64,000 nt of DNA from Gilliamella sp. wkB308 (lineage in GTDB: Bacteria > Pseudomonadota > Gammaproteobacteria > Enterobacterales > Orbaceae). Shown here in pieces: positions 22,442 through 31,180 of the stretch; position 1 is the stretch's first letter, and the number at the start of each line of letters is the position of its first letter. The notes under the pieces are model-generated. The model saw only the letters and a program-made list of their open reading frames with translations, had not been told where the DNA came from and did not search any database. A program made the translations under genes and the position numbers. Location of the stretch: assembly GCF_001690185.1 (NCBI RefSeq), contig NZ_LZGN01000022.1, positions 62,001 through 126,000 on the forward strand. Direction: 5' to 3'.

Positions 22442-24918
22442 TGAAAAGATGTTATCAATCCGTTATTAATGCCGCATCGGGGCGTAATTTAAGCAAGGCA
22501 GAAATTCAAAATATATTTGACAATATTTTTAAAAATCAGGAATTGTTAGCGAGAAATAATCCCGACTGGCACACCTACTCCGCCGAGGAACGATTGCGAC
22601 AGGCTGCGGAATATGGGGTTAATGAAGCCCTGCATCAACAGGAATTAAAACGTCAGCGAGCCGCATTAACTATTATGTCCCGTAATCGAATTGATAAACA
22701 AATTAATGATATGGTGAATAGAGGCGATGCTAAAAATCATATTGATGCCCTCAATCGATTATTAGCCTATCAGCCCGATAATAAAACCGGGTTTCAGGCT
22801 ATGGACACACGGGCTAACTCAACCAAGAATATGTTTCTGGGTCCATTGCTGGCTGAAATGGATGAAGCAGGGCTGTTAAGTTTGTTTGAAAAAGAAGGAC
22901 AAATAAAAGATCTTGTCCGAGAAATGTATGGAGAGAGCACCGGCAACGAAGGCGCAAAAAAAGCCGCCGAGATATGGGCTAAATCCGCCGACCAGCTCAG
23001 GCGAGCATTTAATAACGCCGGCGGTGATATTGGTAAATTAGATAACTGGAGCCTGCCACAGGAGCATTCACAAATTAAATCGGCAAGAGCGGGATTGGAT
23101 CAATGGCTGGACGATATATTACCCGAAATAGACCGAAACAAATATGTCAAATCTGATGGCGAGCTGATGAACGATGATGAGGTTAAAACGCTATTTACTG
23201 CTATTTACGATACCATTTCAACGGGAGGAGTTAATAAACTCCAGGCATCAGGTCAAAAGCGCTCCAGCATGACGGCTAATAGACATGGTGAATCTCGTCA
23301 AATTTTTTTCAAAGATGCTGATAGCTTTATGCGCTACCATGAAAAATACGGTGACCGAGGCATATTTGATATTATGGTGGGGCATATAACTAGTCTCAGT
23401 CGTGATATTTCTGCTATAGAAACATTCGGACCCAATCCAAACTTGACATTTAGATCGATATTGGAGGATGTCACCCAAAAGTCAATTTTGGCGAACAGGG
23501 TTAATGAAGGCAAGTTGAAAAACTATGCGAAAAAAACTAGCGATCTTTACGACTTTGTAACGGGTAACTACAAACCCATTGCCAGCTCACTAATAGCTAG
23601 ATTTTTTGACAGTCTACGTAATCTTCTCACTGCGTCACGATTAGGCAGTGCAGCGATCACAGCCATCACGGATCAGGGAACATTATTATTAATGGCCATA
23701 ACTAATGGTATGGCTCTTGGTCCGATGTATAAAGCCATGTTATCGTCGCTTAACCCATTTAATCAAAGAGATAAACGTTTCGCTCTACGCAACGGGTTTG
23801 CGTTGGAAAGTGCGTTATCCAGCATGAATCGGTGGAGTATAGATAATATGCAAACTAATTGGACGAGCAAGGCCGCATCGACCGTGTTACGCCTGTCAGG
23901 ATTAATGAAAATTTCCGACGCCGCAAAAGAAGGGTATGCCGCCTCGATGATGTCATCGCTTGGCCATGTCGTTAGCTCAAATAGCGATTTAGCTATGTTA
24001 ACTAAAACCAGTAAATTTGATGCCGAATTGATCAGGCGGCATGGCGTAAGCGAAACCGATTTTAACGTGTGGAAACAAGCCAAGCTAGATACACATGCAG
24101 GGGTTAAAAACTTATTAACACCCGAAAGTATTATGGCCATCAAAAATGAAAAACTGGCCCACCTTGGAGATCCGGAAAAAATTAAGTTTGATGCAACCCG
24201 GAAACTTATCGGTATGTTGGCGGAGGAGGCGGACATGGCGGTAATTACGCCGGGGACCCGTGACCGTTTACGAACAGGGGCAGGATTACAACGCGGTACT
24301 GCAAGCGGAGAAATCGCTCGCTCTATAGCACAGTTTAAGGCGTTCCCTTTTGCCTTGGTCGCCAGAATGTGGGCGCGAGGTAATGCACTACCCAATCGAT
24401 TACAAAAATCGTATTTTGGCGGTGCTTTGCTTTTAGCTACAACATTATTCGGTGCAGCCGCATTACAGTTGAACAATATTTTTTCAGGCAGAAAACCGCA
24501 AGATATGAGTGATACCAGCTTCTGGATCGAGGCTATGCTTAAAGGTGGGGCGCTTGGTGTTTTTGGGGATTTTATCTTTTCCGATAAAAATAGTTATGGT
24601 GCAACTATGGGAGAAATGGCGATAGGTCCGTTAGGGTCAAGCTTAGCCCAGTTAGCCGATCTAACGTTAGGTAATACCAGACGGGCATTATCGGGTGAGG
24701 ACACTCATGTGGGCGCGGATGCAGTCAGATTTGTTAAAGGGCTTACACCGGGCGCTAACCTTTGGTACACAAAGGCGGTAACCGATCATTTGTTATTTAA
24801 CCAATTACAAGAGGCAGTTAGTCCGGGGTATCTCAAAAAATACACCAAACGGCAACAGTCCACGTATGGGCGTGAGTTTTGGTGGCGTCCCGATGAAGTT
24901 ATACCGGGAGCGAAATAA
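22441..24918 (+). CDS. Large internal virion protein, second half of a split gp16-like region
   Basis: 825 residues from the ATG at 22441 (GGGGAG upstream); a GTG seven codons earlier is less likely. Largely helical and Lys/Arg/Ala-rich, with a late hydrophobic pair (YFGGALLLATTLFGAAALQL; GGALGVFGDFIF). The region IARSIAQFKAFPFALVARMW near 620-640 is typical of the C-terminal part of podoviral internal core proteins. The probable function is channel formation and DNA translocation. It ends with an ATGA-type overlap with the small terminase gene. Confidence 0.72.
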   Translation: MKRCYQSVINAASGRNLSKAEIQNIFDNIFKNQELLARNNPDWHTYSAEERLRQAAEYGVNEALHQQELKRQRAALTIMSRNRIDKQINDMVNRGDAKNHIDALNRLLAYQPDNKTGFQAMDTRANSTKNMFLGPLLAEMDEAGLLSLFEKEGQIKDLVREMYGESTGNEGAKKAAEIWAKSADQLRRAFNNAGGDIGKLDNWSLPQEHSQIKSARAGLDQWLDDILPEIDRNKYVKSDGELMNDDEVKTLFTAIYDTISTGGVNKLQASGQKRSSMTANRHGESRQIFFKDADSFMRYHEKYGDRGIFDIMVGHITSLSRDISAIETFGPNPNLTFRSILEDVTQKSILANRVNEGKLKNYAKKTSDLYDFVTGNYKPIASSLIARFFDSLRNLLTASRLGSAAITAITDQGTLLLMAITNGMALGPMYKAMLSSLNPFNQRDKRFALRNGFALESALSSMNRWSIDNMQTNWTSKAASTVLRLSGLMKISDAAKEGYAASMMSSLGHVVSSNSDLAMLTKTSKFDAELIRRHGVSETDFNVWKQAKLDTHAGVKNLLTPESIMAIKNEKLAHLGDPEKIKFDATRKLIGMLAEEADMAVITPGTRDRLRTGAGLQRGTASGEIARSIAQFKAFPFALVARMWARGNALPNRLQKSYFGGALLLATTLFGAAALQLNNIFSGRKPQDMSDTSFWIEAMLKGGALGVFGDFIFSDKNSYGATMGEMAIGPLGSSLAQLADLTLGNTRRALSGEDTHVGADAVRFVKGLTPGANLWYTKAVTDHLLFNQLQEAVSPGYLKKYTKRQQSTYGREFWWRPDEVIPGAK

Positions 24919-25235
24919 TGAATCAGATTGAGCAATTAAAAAAATTGTCAGAAAAAATGATAGATGTAGTTATTGCTGAGGCTGATCCAAGCACTTGGGC
25001 TGGTGCAAATAAAACTCTTGACGAAATGACCGATCAGGAACGAGGGGATCGCTATTGGTGCAAAAAAAATGCGAATCAGGCTATCACCACCGCTGTTAAA
25101 TTAGAAACATTGATCGCATTATGTGAACGTAAAAATACGACGCCCAATACTGAGGTTGTGCAGAATGTAGAGAGTAAAATTATTCAGTTTGAGAATGCGG
25201 CAAAAAAACGATTGGAGCGTTTAGGCATTGGGTAA
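24918..25235 (+). CDS. Terminase small subunit (T7 gp18-like), probable
   Basis: 105 residues, all helical. It has a conserved-looking block DPSTWAGANKTLDEMTDQERGDRYWCKKNANQ near 22-53 in pieces, and basic residues at the C terminus. Small size, helical content and position directly before, and overlapping by 8 bp, the large terminase match podoviral small terminases (89 residues in T7). No strong HTH signature is visible, so identity rests mainly on context. Confidence 0.72.
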   Translation: MNQIEQLKKLSEKMIDVVIAEADPSTWAGANKTLDEMTDQERGDRYWCKKNANQAITTAVKLETLIALCERKNTTPNTEVVQNVESKIIQFENAAKKRLERLGIG

Positions 25236-26883
25236 AATTTCATTTCCGGCGTTTCTCATGATGTGGAATGAACACCTAAATCGAGACACACCGGATTGTC
25301 ATCTTATAATGGCTGATTGGTTAAATAAATTTGCACCTGTTAAGGTATTGTTATGTCATCGAGGTATTGGCAAATCAAGCACGCTGGCACCCTATAACGC
25401 ATGGCGATTTTATAATGATCCTAATTTTCAGATTATGCATCAATCGGAATCCGATCCATCTGCCAGAAAAATAAGCCGGGCAACGCAAAGTATTTTGCGT
25501 AGGCACCCATTAACAAAAGGCATGATCCCCTCCGGCAAAATGGATGTGGAGCGTTGGAACATTAACGATGTTGATACGCTATCCGATCCGTTGCATAGTA
25601 GCATGTTGGCAAAAGGGGTGTTGTCAAATGTAACAGGGTCACGTGCCGATCAAGCGCAAAATGATGATGTCGAAGTGCCACGAAACATTGCAACCCCAGA
25701 ACTTAGGGAAAAGTTACGCGATCGTCTGGATGAGCAAACCCATATACTCAAACCGGGAGGAGAAAAGCTTTTCATAGGGACGCCACACACCTATGATTCA
25801 TTATATGTCGATTATGAACGCAAAGGGGCGGATGTATTAACCATTCGTCTTTTCTCTAGCGAAGAGCGTCTTACTTGCATAAAAGCTGGTGAAAGATATC
25901 GTATCGGTTTTAAGGCTGAATATGTTTTTATTGGAATATATGAGACTGCCGAGTTATTAGAGGAGACTGTACATTATAGTGTAGAGGGAGAATATATTAC
26001 TTTTGGCGCCGATTATAATGGTATCATCGATTGTTATGCTGGGGTGTCATGGGCTGAGCGTTTTACGCGTGCTGATATTTTAATCCGTCGTCGTGAAACG
26101 CGTACAATAAACGCATGGGATAGCCAATATCAACTACATGCAAAACCTATCACAAAGAAACGATTAGATCCTGATCGTATTCGGCTTTATGATGTCGAGC
26201 CTCACATTATCGATGCTAACGGCGAAGTGACTATGATGTTAGGCAACACCCGAATAATAGGCGCGTCTGCGGTGTGGGACCCGTCAGCCGGTAAAATCAA
26301 ATCAGATGCGAGCGCATTTAGCCTGTTGTTTACGGATGCCTCAGGGCATTTGTATTGGCATGTCTGCGCAGGGTTAAAAGGCGAGATTGCGACTTTTGAA
26401 AATGAGCGACTTGATGGGGGGCGAATAAACGGCGGGCAGGTAATGCAGATTTGTGATTATGTTGCTAAGTATAGTATTCCGTCTGTCATTATCGAAACAA
26501 ATGGCATAGGGGGGTTTGCACCTACCCTGTTAAGGCAGGCGCTAAAACTTCGCGGTCTGAATTGTGGGGTTATTGAACACCATGAAACCCGTAACAAACA
26601 AATTAGAATTTTGGAAGCATTAGACGCTCCGCTACAATCGCGGTTCTTGTGGGCGCATGTGAGTGTCGCCGATAAAGACACCTGTCCAGCATTTGATCAG
26701 ATGCGGGACTTTAACCCCGAAATTAAAGATCAGCCAGATGATTATATCGATTGTTTGGCTGGTGCGGTACTCAACACGCCAATACGAATTGCTAAATCAG
26801 TGCAAAAACGCACCGGAAAATCAATTAGTATTGGTGACTGGCGACCTAATAGCGGTCAATTAAAAGCAAAAATAAATTATTAA
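25228..26883 (+). CDS. Terminase large subunit (T7 gp19-like ATPase/nuclease)
   Basis: 551 residues from a TTG start; an ATG at 25258 is an alternative. The Walker A-like CHRGIGKSS lies near 43-51. The adjacent GSRADQAQNDDVEVP (about 135-150) carries the Walker B acids, and GTPHTYDSLY is the coupling region. The nuclease half has DPSAGKIKSD near 350, IIETNGIGG, and DDYIDCLAGA near 510. A beta-rich stretch near 220-275 looks longer than in T7 gp19. The enzyme packages DNA into procapsids through the portal. Confidence 0.93.
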   Translation: MGKISFPAFLMMWNEHLNRDTPDCHLIMADWLNKFAPVKVLLCHRGIGKSSTLAPYNAWRFYNDPNFQIMHQSESDPSARKISRATQSILRRHPLTKGMIPSGKMDVERWNINDVDTLSDPLHSSMLAKGVLSNVTGSRADQAQNDDVEVPRNIATPELREKLRDRLDEQTHILKPGGEKLFIGTPHTYDSLYVDYERKGADVLTIRLFSSEERLTCIKAGERYRIGFKAEYVFIGIYETAELLEETVHYSVEGEYITFGADYNGIIDCYAGVSWAERFTRADILIRRRETRTINAWDSQYQLHAKPITKKRLDPDRIRLYDVEPHIIDANGEVTMMLGNTRIIGASAVWDPSAGKIKSDASAFSLLFTDASGHLYWHVCAGLKGEIATFENERLDGGRINGGQVMQICDYVAKYSIPSVIIETNGIGGFAPTLLRQALKLRGLNCGVIEHHETRNKQIRILEALDAPLQSRFLWAHVSVADKDTCPAFDQMRDFNPEIKDQPDDYIDCLAGAVLNTPIRIAKSVQKRTGKSISIGDWRPNSGQLKAKINY

Positions 26884-26894
26884 AGAGCAAATCC

Positions 26895-27209
26895 ATGCCA
26901 ATTAAAGATCCGGATAACATTAAATGGACAGTTATCGTATATTTATTTCTCGTCACAACATTAGGTTCATTGGCGAGTTACTGCTATCACATTCTAAATG
27001 GTGACAAATTTCGAATAGGGACATTAATCTCTCAGATATTTATTTCAACATTTGCCGGGGCACTGGTGGTGCTGGCTGCCAGCTTTTTTAATTGGGAGTT
27101 TGAACTCGCCGGCGGTGTTGCCGGTTTAGCTGGTTGGTCGGGTGCAAATTTAATTAAAGCACTTGAGGAGCGGTTGATAAAGAAAGCTAAAGGAAACAAT
27201 GAACAATGA
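26895..27209 (+). CDS. Holin (LydA-like, class II)
   Basis: 104 residues with two or three hydrophobic spans (VIVYLFLVTTLGSLASYCY; ISQIFISTFAGALVVLAASFF; GGVAGLAGWSGANLI) and a charged Lys-rich end. The initial KDPDNIKW and LGSLASY features fit the phage holin 3 / LydA type. Directly followed by endolysin and spanin genes. Holins permeabilise the inner membrane at lysis time. Confidence 0.85.
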   Translation: MPIKDPDNIKWTVIVYLFLVTTLGSLASYCYHILNGDKFRIGTLISQIFISTFAGALVVLAASFFNWEFELAGGVAGLAGWSGANLIKALEERLIKKAKGNNEQ

Positions 27210-27649
27210 AACTAACCGAACATTTTAATCTTGACGAATTTACCCGATCAACAACAGCGGAGCGGTTAAACATCGACAATACGATCCCGGAAGAATTAAT
27301 GAATAATATTCAATTGACAGCCCGCAAGTTGGAGGAGGTACGAACAGCATTGTTAGGGCGATCTGTTATTATCACATCCGGGTATCGTTGCCCTAAATTA
27401 AATGCCTGTGTTGGTGGCGTGTCTACGAGTGCACACACCCAAGGCTTAGCCGTTGATTTTCGTTCACCATTCGGCACACCGAAACAAATCTGTCAACGAT
27501 TGATAGATGCCGATATACAGTTTGATAAGCTTATTCAGGAGCATAATCAGTGGGTTCATATCGGGTTTAGTCCAACAAACAATCGTCAAATCGTCCTAAC
27601 AGCGATTAAGAATGATGGTAAAACAATTTATAAAAACGGGCTGGTATGA
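27206..27649 (+). CDS. Endolysin, M15 peptidase family
   Basis: 147 residues. The M15_3 zinc peptidase signature is complete: YRCPKLNACVGG, SAHTQGLAVDF (His and Asp ligands) and WVHIGFS (His ligand). It begins LTEHFNLDEFTRS, typical of this family in phage lysis cassettes. It has no signal peptide, so it needs the holin to reach the peptidoglycan, where it cleaves peptide cross-bridges. Overlaps both neighbours by 4 bp. Confidence 0.93.
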   Translation: MKLTEHFNLDEFTRSTTAERLNIDNTIPEELMNNIQLTARKLEEVRTALLGRSVIITSGYRCPKLNACVGGVSTSAHTQGLAVDFRSPFGTPKQICQRLIDADIQFDKLIQEHNQWVHIGFSPTNNRQIVLTAIKNDGKTIYKNGLV

Positions 27650-28134
27650 AAGAGAAACTTACACTGATTTATAAATTATCGCCGTTGATCTTAGCATGTA
27701 TTACTATCATGGCGTTATATTTTTCCTATCACTGTTGGCTAAATGAAAGGCGTGCCGTGATTAGAGCAGATAGAGCAGAAGCTAAGCATGAAAAATATTT
27801 GTCAGACAACAACGAGGTAAAAAAAATTGAATCAAACATTATTGAGGCAATAAAAAATGGGTATGCTAAAACAGATGCTTTGCGCAATGATATTGATAAC
27901 GGTCTTGTCGAGTTGCGCATCAAAGTTGAATCCGTCGAACGAGATAGTACCGCCACCGGCGATATTGCTAACAAAGCCCTACGACTTGCAAGATCTGTTG
28001 AACAAGATTATTACCATCTCACCAATGCAATTAGATATAACCAAACCCTAATTGAGGGGTGGCAAAAATATTATTGCGGTGAAATAGCGCCAAAAAACAA
28101 TACATTATTTATGTGTGAAAAACGAGGTGATTAA
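27646..28134 (+). CDS. i-spanin (Rz-like)
   Basis: 162 residues with an N-terminal membrane anchor (LSPLILACITIMALYFSYHCW) followed by a charged helical periplasmic domain with coiled-coil character. It carries a second lysis gene in another frame inside it (27857-28051), the classical Rz/Rz1 arrangement. It would link the inner membrane to the Rz1 lipoprotein to disrupt the outer membrane. Confidence 0.85.
   Translation: MKEKLTLIYKLSPLILACITIMALYFSYHCWLNERRAVIRADRAEAKHEKYLSDNNEVKKIESNIIEAIKNGYAKTDALRNDIDNGLVELRIKVESVERDSTATGDIANKALRLARSVEQDYYHLTNAIRYNQTLIEGWQKYYCGEIAPKNNTLFMCEKRGD
27857..28051 (+). CDS. o-spanin lipoprotein (Rz1-like), nested in the Rz gene
   Basis: 64 residues, wholly embedded in the i-spanin gene in a different frame. 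A hydrophobic signal sequence ends in the lipobox VLSSC near residue 20, and Pro residues (VPPPA) follow, as in Rz1 proteins. GAGGC lies 8 nt before the ATG. It should be lipidated in the outer membrane and pair with the i-spanin. Confidence 0.8.
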   Translation: MGMLKQMLCAMILITVLSSCASKLNPSNEIVPPPAILLTKPYDLQDLLNKIITISPMQLDITKP

Positions 28135-28877
28135 TGGCTGTATCTGTCCAACAAATTATTTTCGAATACCGAGCGGACGGGAATACACGGCTTTTCCCGT
28201 TTCTGTGTCGTGTGATTCGTGAATCCGATTTGTTTGTAACTGTTGATGACCACCATGTCAACAACTATATAATAACCGGAATTAATGAAGAGCGAGGGGG
28301 CAATGTGATTTTTGACGTTCCTCCTCAACAGGGAAGCCGGGTAATACTGTTTCGTCGAGTTTCACTACTTCGGGAAACAGAATACCAAACTAATGGGGAT
28401 TTTATCGCCTCAACCGTCAACAGCGACTTTGATCGCATATGGCAGGCATTGCAAGGTACAGATGCTGATATTCGTTGCGCATTGCTGCACCCCCTCAGTG
28501 GTGGGGCGTATAATGCTGAAAACCGAAAAATAGTCAATCTGGCAAACCCACAGGGTCCTCAGGATGCAGTAACGAAACGCGTATTAGATGATTATTTTGT
28601 GTCATTACATAATCAAATAACACAATTAGATTATCTACAAGGACCGCCGGGCGCTCAAGGTCCACAAGGTATAAGGGGTCCAAAGGGAGATAAAGGGGAC
28701 AAAGGGGATAAAGGAGATAGGGGTGATCGTGGTGAAAGCGGCGTTATGACCCCCATTAATAACGGCTACATCGCTTTTTCAATATCGGACGGAGGAGATT
28801 TATTATTGCGTTGTGCTGATGGAGATAATCCTCCCAATTTCTCAATCGTCGATGGTGATTTAATATATACAGTTTAG
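28134..28877 (+). CDS. Tail fibre with T7 gp17-like N terminus and collagen repeats
   Basis: 247 residues. Residues 1-150 match the tail-attachment domain of T7 gp17-type fibres: [50 protein letters not shown]. Next comes a helical stalk and, near 174-202, about ten Gly-X-Y triplets ([10 protein letters not shown], then [13 protein letters not shown]). A short 45-residue C-terminal cap ends the chain. It lacks a large receptor-binding tip, so it probably acts as an adaptor for the next gene product. Confidence 0.88.
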   Translation: MAVSVQQIIFEYRADGNTRLFPFLCRVIRESDLFVTVDDHHVNNYIITGINEERGGNVIFDVPPQQGSRVILFRRVSLLRETEYQTNGDFIASTVNSDFDRIWQALQGTDADIRCALLHPLSGGAYNAENRKIVNLANPQGPQDAVTKRVLDDYFVSLHNQITQLDYLQGPPGAQGPQGIRGPKGDKGDKGDKGDRGDRGESGVMTPINNGYIAFSISDGGDLLLRCADGDNPPNFSIVDGDLIYTV

Positions 28878-28887
28878 GATAATAAAT

Positions 28888-29664
28888 ATGAGTAAAGTAA
28901 TAAATTTAGGACGAGTTCGCGGTCTGGATGGTCCACAGGGTCCGAAAGGTCCGCAAGGCGAACAAGGCGAACAAGGACCACAGGGAATACCCGGACCACA
29001 AGGGATACCCGGACAGCGAGGTCCCGAAGGTCCGCAGGGTCCGCAGGGGGAAAAGGGCGATCCTGGTCCACAAGGAATACCGGGACCTGCCATCCCTTTA
29101 AGCTCCGCTTTAGATAACGATTCAATAACCACAGCCGCCACCTCTCGTGCTGTGAAAATTTTAAACGAGCGAGTTAATCCGATATGCGACCATATTTATG
29201 TGGCTAATGATCGGGAGCATGGACGTACTGAGATGTCATCAGAAAACCGAGAGGCATTTTTACAGGTTCGTAATGATGGATCGTGTGGGGTTTGGTATAC
29301 CCCAAAAAATGATTGGGCATTTCTATTTGATCGAGATGGCAAGCTCATACGGGGCAGTGTCCCATCATCAGGGTTAGGGGTTGGTCAACGTTGGTATGAA
29401 GTCACAAGAGATCGGTTGTCTGAAGCAACATACACGAATAATACAGGAAAGCCTATTATGATTAACATTACAGTTAGTCGCCCGGCAAATTCTTATAAAT
29501 CGCGTGTGCCTATAATTATAGACGATTGTCGTTTTTACAACCACGGAGGGAATGACAAAGGACTAAAAGCTGGCGAAAGTTTTTCAACTTCATTGATAAT
29601 CCCGGACGGCTCATCGTATAAAACTGAATGCGAGAATATAATTTATTGGGCAGAATTGAGGTGA
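28888..29664 (+). CDS. Second collagen-repeat fibre protein with C-terminal beta domain
   Basis: 258 residues. After a 10-residue start, about 19 Gly-X-Y triplets (Gly-Pro-Gln, Gly-Glu-Gln, Gly-Ile-Pro types) run to residue 68. A helical linker ([18 protein letters not shown]) and a beta-rich domain of about 150 residues follow, ending in YWAELR. Collagen-like triple helices trimerise phage fibres, and the C-terminal domain is the likely receptor-binding tip. The 10-bp gap to the preceding fibre gene suggests co-assembly. Confidence 0.8.
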   Translation: MSKVINLGRVRGLDGPQGPKGPQGEQGEQGPQGIPGPQGIPGQRGPEGPQGPQGEKGDPGPQGIPGPAIPLSSALDNDSITTAATSRAVKILNERVNPICDHIYVANDREHGRTEMSSENREAFLQVRNDGSCGVWYTPKNDWAFLFDRDGKLIRGSVPSSGLGVGQRWYEVTRDRLSEATYTNNTGKPIMINITVSRPANSYKSRVPIIIDDCRFYNHGGNDKGLKAGESFSTSLIIPDGSSYKTECENIIYWAELR

Positions 29665-29668
29665 CCAC

Positions 29669-30088
29669 ATGAAATACTATAAAAGCGCTGATAACCAGAT
29701 ATTTATATACGAAGATGATGTAATCGCCCCACCAGAATATACCCCCATTACGGCAGCGGTTGCTAAGTCAACGCTGTTAGCAACTGCTAAAAAACGGTTG
29801 TTAGAGGAAATTAAAACTGTGCCGTATACCATTAGCAGATTCCAGATGATGGCTATATTAATGGTAACAAAATCGTCTGAGGGTAAAACGTTATACGAAA
29901 TTATTGATGATCATTTGAAAAATCAGATCGGCGAAAATGACGCGGCAATATTGCTAAAAACAGCGTGGGATACACTCCCCGATTTTGATCGGGATTCTGC
30001 TATTGTCAAAACCGTTCAACAGGTTTTAAATTTATCAGATGGTTTTGTAGATGATATATTTAGAAAGGCGCACGTGTTAGCAATGTAA
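29669..30088 (+). CDS. Tail fibre assembly-like protein, probable
   Basis: 139 residues. The N terminus YYKSADNQIFIYEDD followed by PPEYTPITAAVA resembles the first 40 residues of phage tail fibre assembly chaperones. The rest is helical and unrecognised. It is the last phage gene before the attachment site and follows the fibre genes, the usual place for such a chaperone. Confidence 0.55.
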   Translation: MKYYKSADNQIFIYEDDVIAPPEYTPITAAVAKSTLLATAKKRLLEEIKTVPYTISRFQMMAILMVTKSSEGKTLYEIIDDHLKNQIGENDAAILLKTAWDTLPDFDRDSAIVKTVQQVLNLSDGFVDDIFRKAHVLAM

Positions 30089-30319
30089 AGAATGATAATG
30101 TAAATGTAAATGATATTTTATTGGTGTGGTGATAAAATTGATGAGTAAATTTGAAAGGATTATTGATAGGATAATTTAGAGTGTGTGACACATTTGTGTC
30201 GTAAATAATATAAAATAAACTAAAATAATGTTAAAACTTTACATTTTCCGGGGTGGCTAACCTCTATAGTTTATTGATTTATATTAATTTAATGGTTTAT
30301 TGATTTTCCAGAATTCGAC
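30089..30319. other. Phage end region next to the attachment site
   Basis: No gene seen. It holds two copies of TTTATTGATTT (about 30270 and 30299) and a GACACA-TT-TGTGTC inverted repeat near 30189. Such repeats next to an att core may be integrase or IHF arm sites. The stretch is strongly A/T-rich. Confidence 0.4.
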
Positions 30320-30364
30320 ACTCTTAATCAATTGGTCGCGGGTTCGATCCCCTCACAACCCACC
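30320..30364 (+). other. Right attachment site: 3' fragment of tRNA-Lys (CTT)
   Basis: The sequence from the anticodon loop (CTCTTAATC) through the T arm (GGTCGCGGGTTCGATCCC) to ACCCACCA matches the 3' half of a lysine tRNA. The 5' half is absent, and the bases upstream do not complete the anticodon stem. This is the duplicated 3' end left by a tRNA-targeting integrase, so the intact tRNA-Lys should flank the other prophage end. Confidence 0.85.
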
Positions 30365-30564
30365 ATTTAATATTCCTTTTTCATAATTTTCTAGCTTTGA
30401 TAGCTTTCAAGTTTACCTGTTTGTTCAAATTAGCATGATGAAATGAAACCATAATTAAGCTTTAATATTATTGATTAAGGTGTGATAGGTTAATAAAACA
30501 TCAAAACGTTAAGGTTTTAGACTTAACCAATAAATTTGTTTTTCAAATGACTATAGGTACTATT

Positions 30565-30897
30565 ATGAATGCATATCTTTATCTTTTTTTCGCTATTATT
30601 TGTGAAGTTATCGCCACATCTTCATTAAAATTATCGAATGGGTTTACCCATCTTATCTATTCTATTATTACAATTGTTGGTTATAGCGCATCATTTTATA
30701 TTCTTTCCTTAGCATTAAAAACCATTCCCGTAGGTATTGCCTATGCAATTTGGTCAGGAATTGGTATTGTGCTTATCAGTTTAATTGCTTGGATCTTTAT
30801 GAAACAAACTTTGGATTTAGCGGCAGTAATCGGTATGGGATTTATCATGTTTGGGGTAATTATTATAAACTTATTTTCTAAAGTATCAGGGCACTAA
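30565..30897 (+). CDS. Small multidrug resistance (SMR/EmrE-type) efflux protein
   Basis: 110 residues from the ATG at 30565, exactly the size of EmrE. Four membrane helices: the first contains the essential glutamate (FAIICEVIATSSLKLS, Glu14-equivalent), the second ends ILSLALKTIPVGIAYAIWSGIG, a family hallmark, and two more follow. It acts as a dual-topology dimer exchanging protons for cationic drugs or guanidinium-like substrates; which of these is not clear. First host gene beyond the prophage. Confidence 0.93.
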   Translation: MNAYLYLFFAIICEVIATSSLKLSNGFTHLIYSIITIVGYSASFYILSLALKTIPVGIAYAIWSGIGIVLISLIAWIFMKQTLDLAAVIGMGFIMFGVIIINLFSKVSGH

Positions 30898-31180
30898 TAT
30901 TATTTATCTCGATTTTGAGATGAATAATTATTCAGTTTAACAGATTGTTTTTCATTAAGATAACCAATAAATAAGGATAGTTAATTGACTAATCTTCACG
31001 TTTAAGGACTTTTGAGTTAAAGCGCGGTATTGACGTCATAATTAGATTGTCAAAAAGTTTTGGTTATTACCTTTGTTTCAGTATAAAAAATTACATACTA
31101 AGCTTGAATGGTTACGTTTATCGCTATATCATAGCGCAGCTTTAAAAGACTTTAATCATCAAAATTATAAACGAGTCATC

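Larger units (their letters stand above)
1..30364. mobile_element. Right part of a temperate prophage: lambda-like control, T7-like virion
   Basis: Continuous phage gene content runs from the window edge to a tRNA-Lys 3' fragment at 30320-30364. Leftward recombination genes, a cI/cro switch, replication genes with an internal origin, a late promoter-terminator pair, and a full podoviral structural, packaging and lysis set occur in that order. The portal, tail tube A/B, gp13-like, internal core, holin and gp19-like terminase genes follow the T7 virion family, while the repressor switch, boxA and DnaC-type loader are lambdoid. The left attachment site, integrase and any remaining leftward genes lie outside the window, so total size and intactness cannot be judged. 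All structural reading frames seen here are open. Confidence 0.93.

Noticed and set aside
23763-24476. A 237-codon minus-strand open frame
   Set aside because: It is antisense to the large internal virion protein, whose frame is continuous and colinear with its operon. No ribosome site or protein features support it.
28630-29090. Short tandem repeats that might suggest a CRISPR or satellite array
   Set aside because: They are 9-bp coding periodicity of collagen triplets, without uniform repeats or unique spacers. No CRISPR array is present in the window.
28860-29141. Minus-strand frames rich in Gly-Pro-Cys repeats
   Set aside because: They are the mirror of the Gly-X-Y coding repeats in the fibre gene, not an independent gene.
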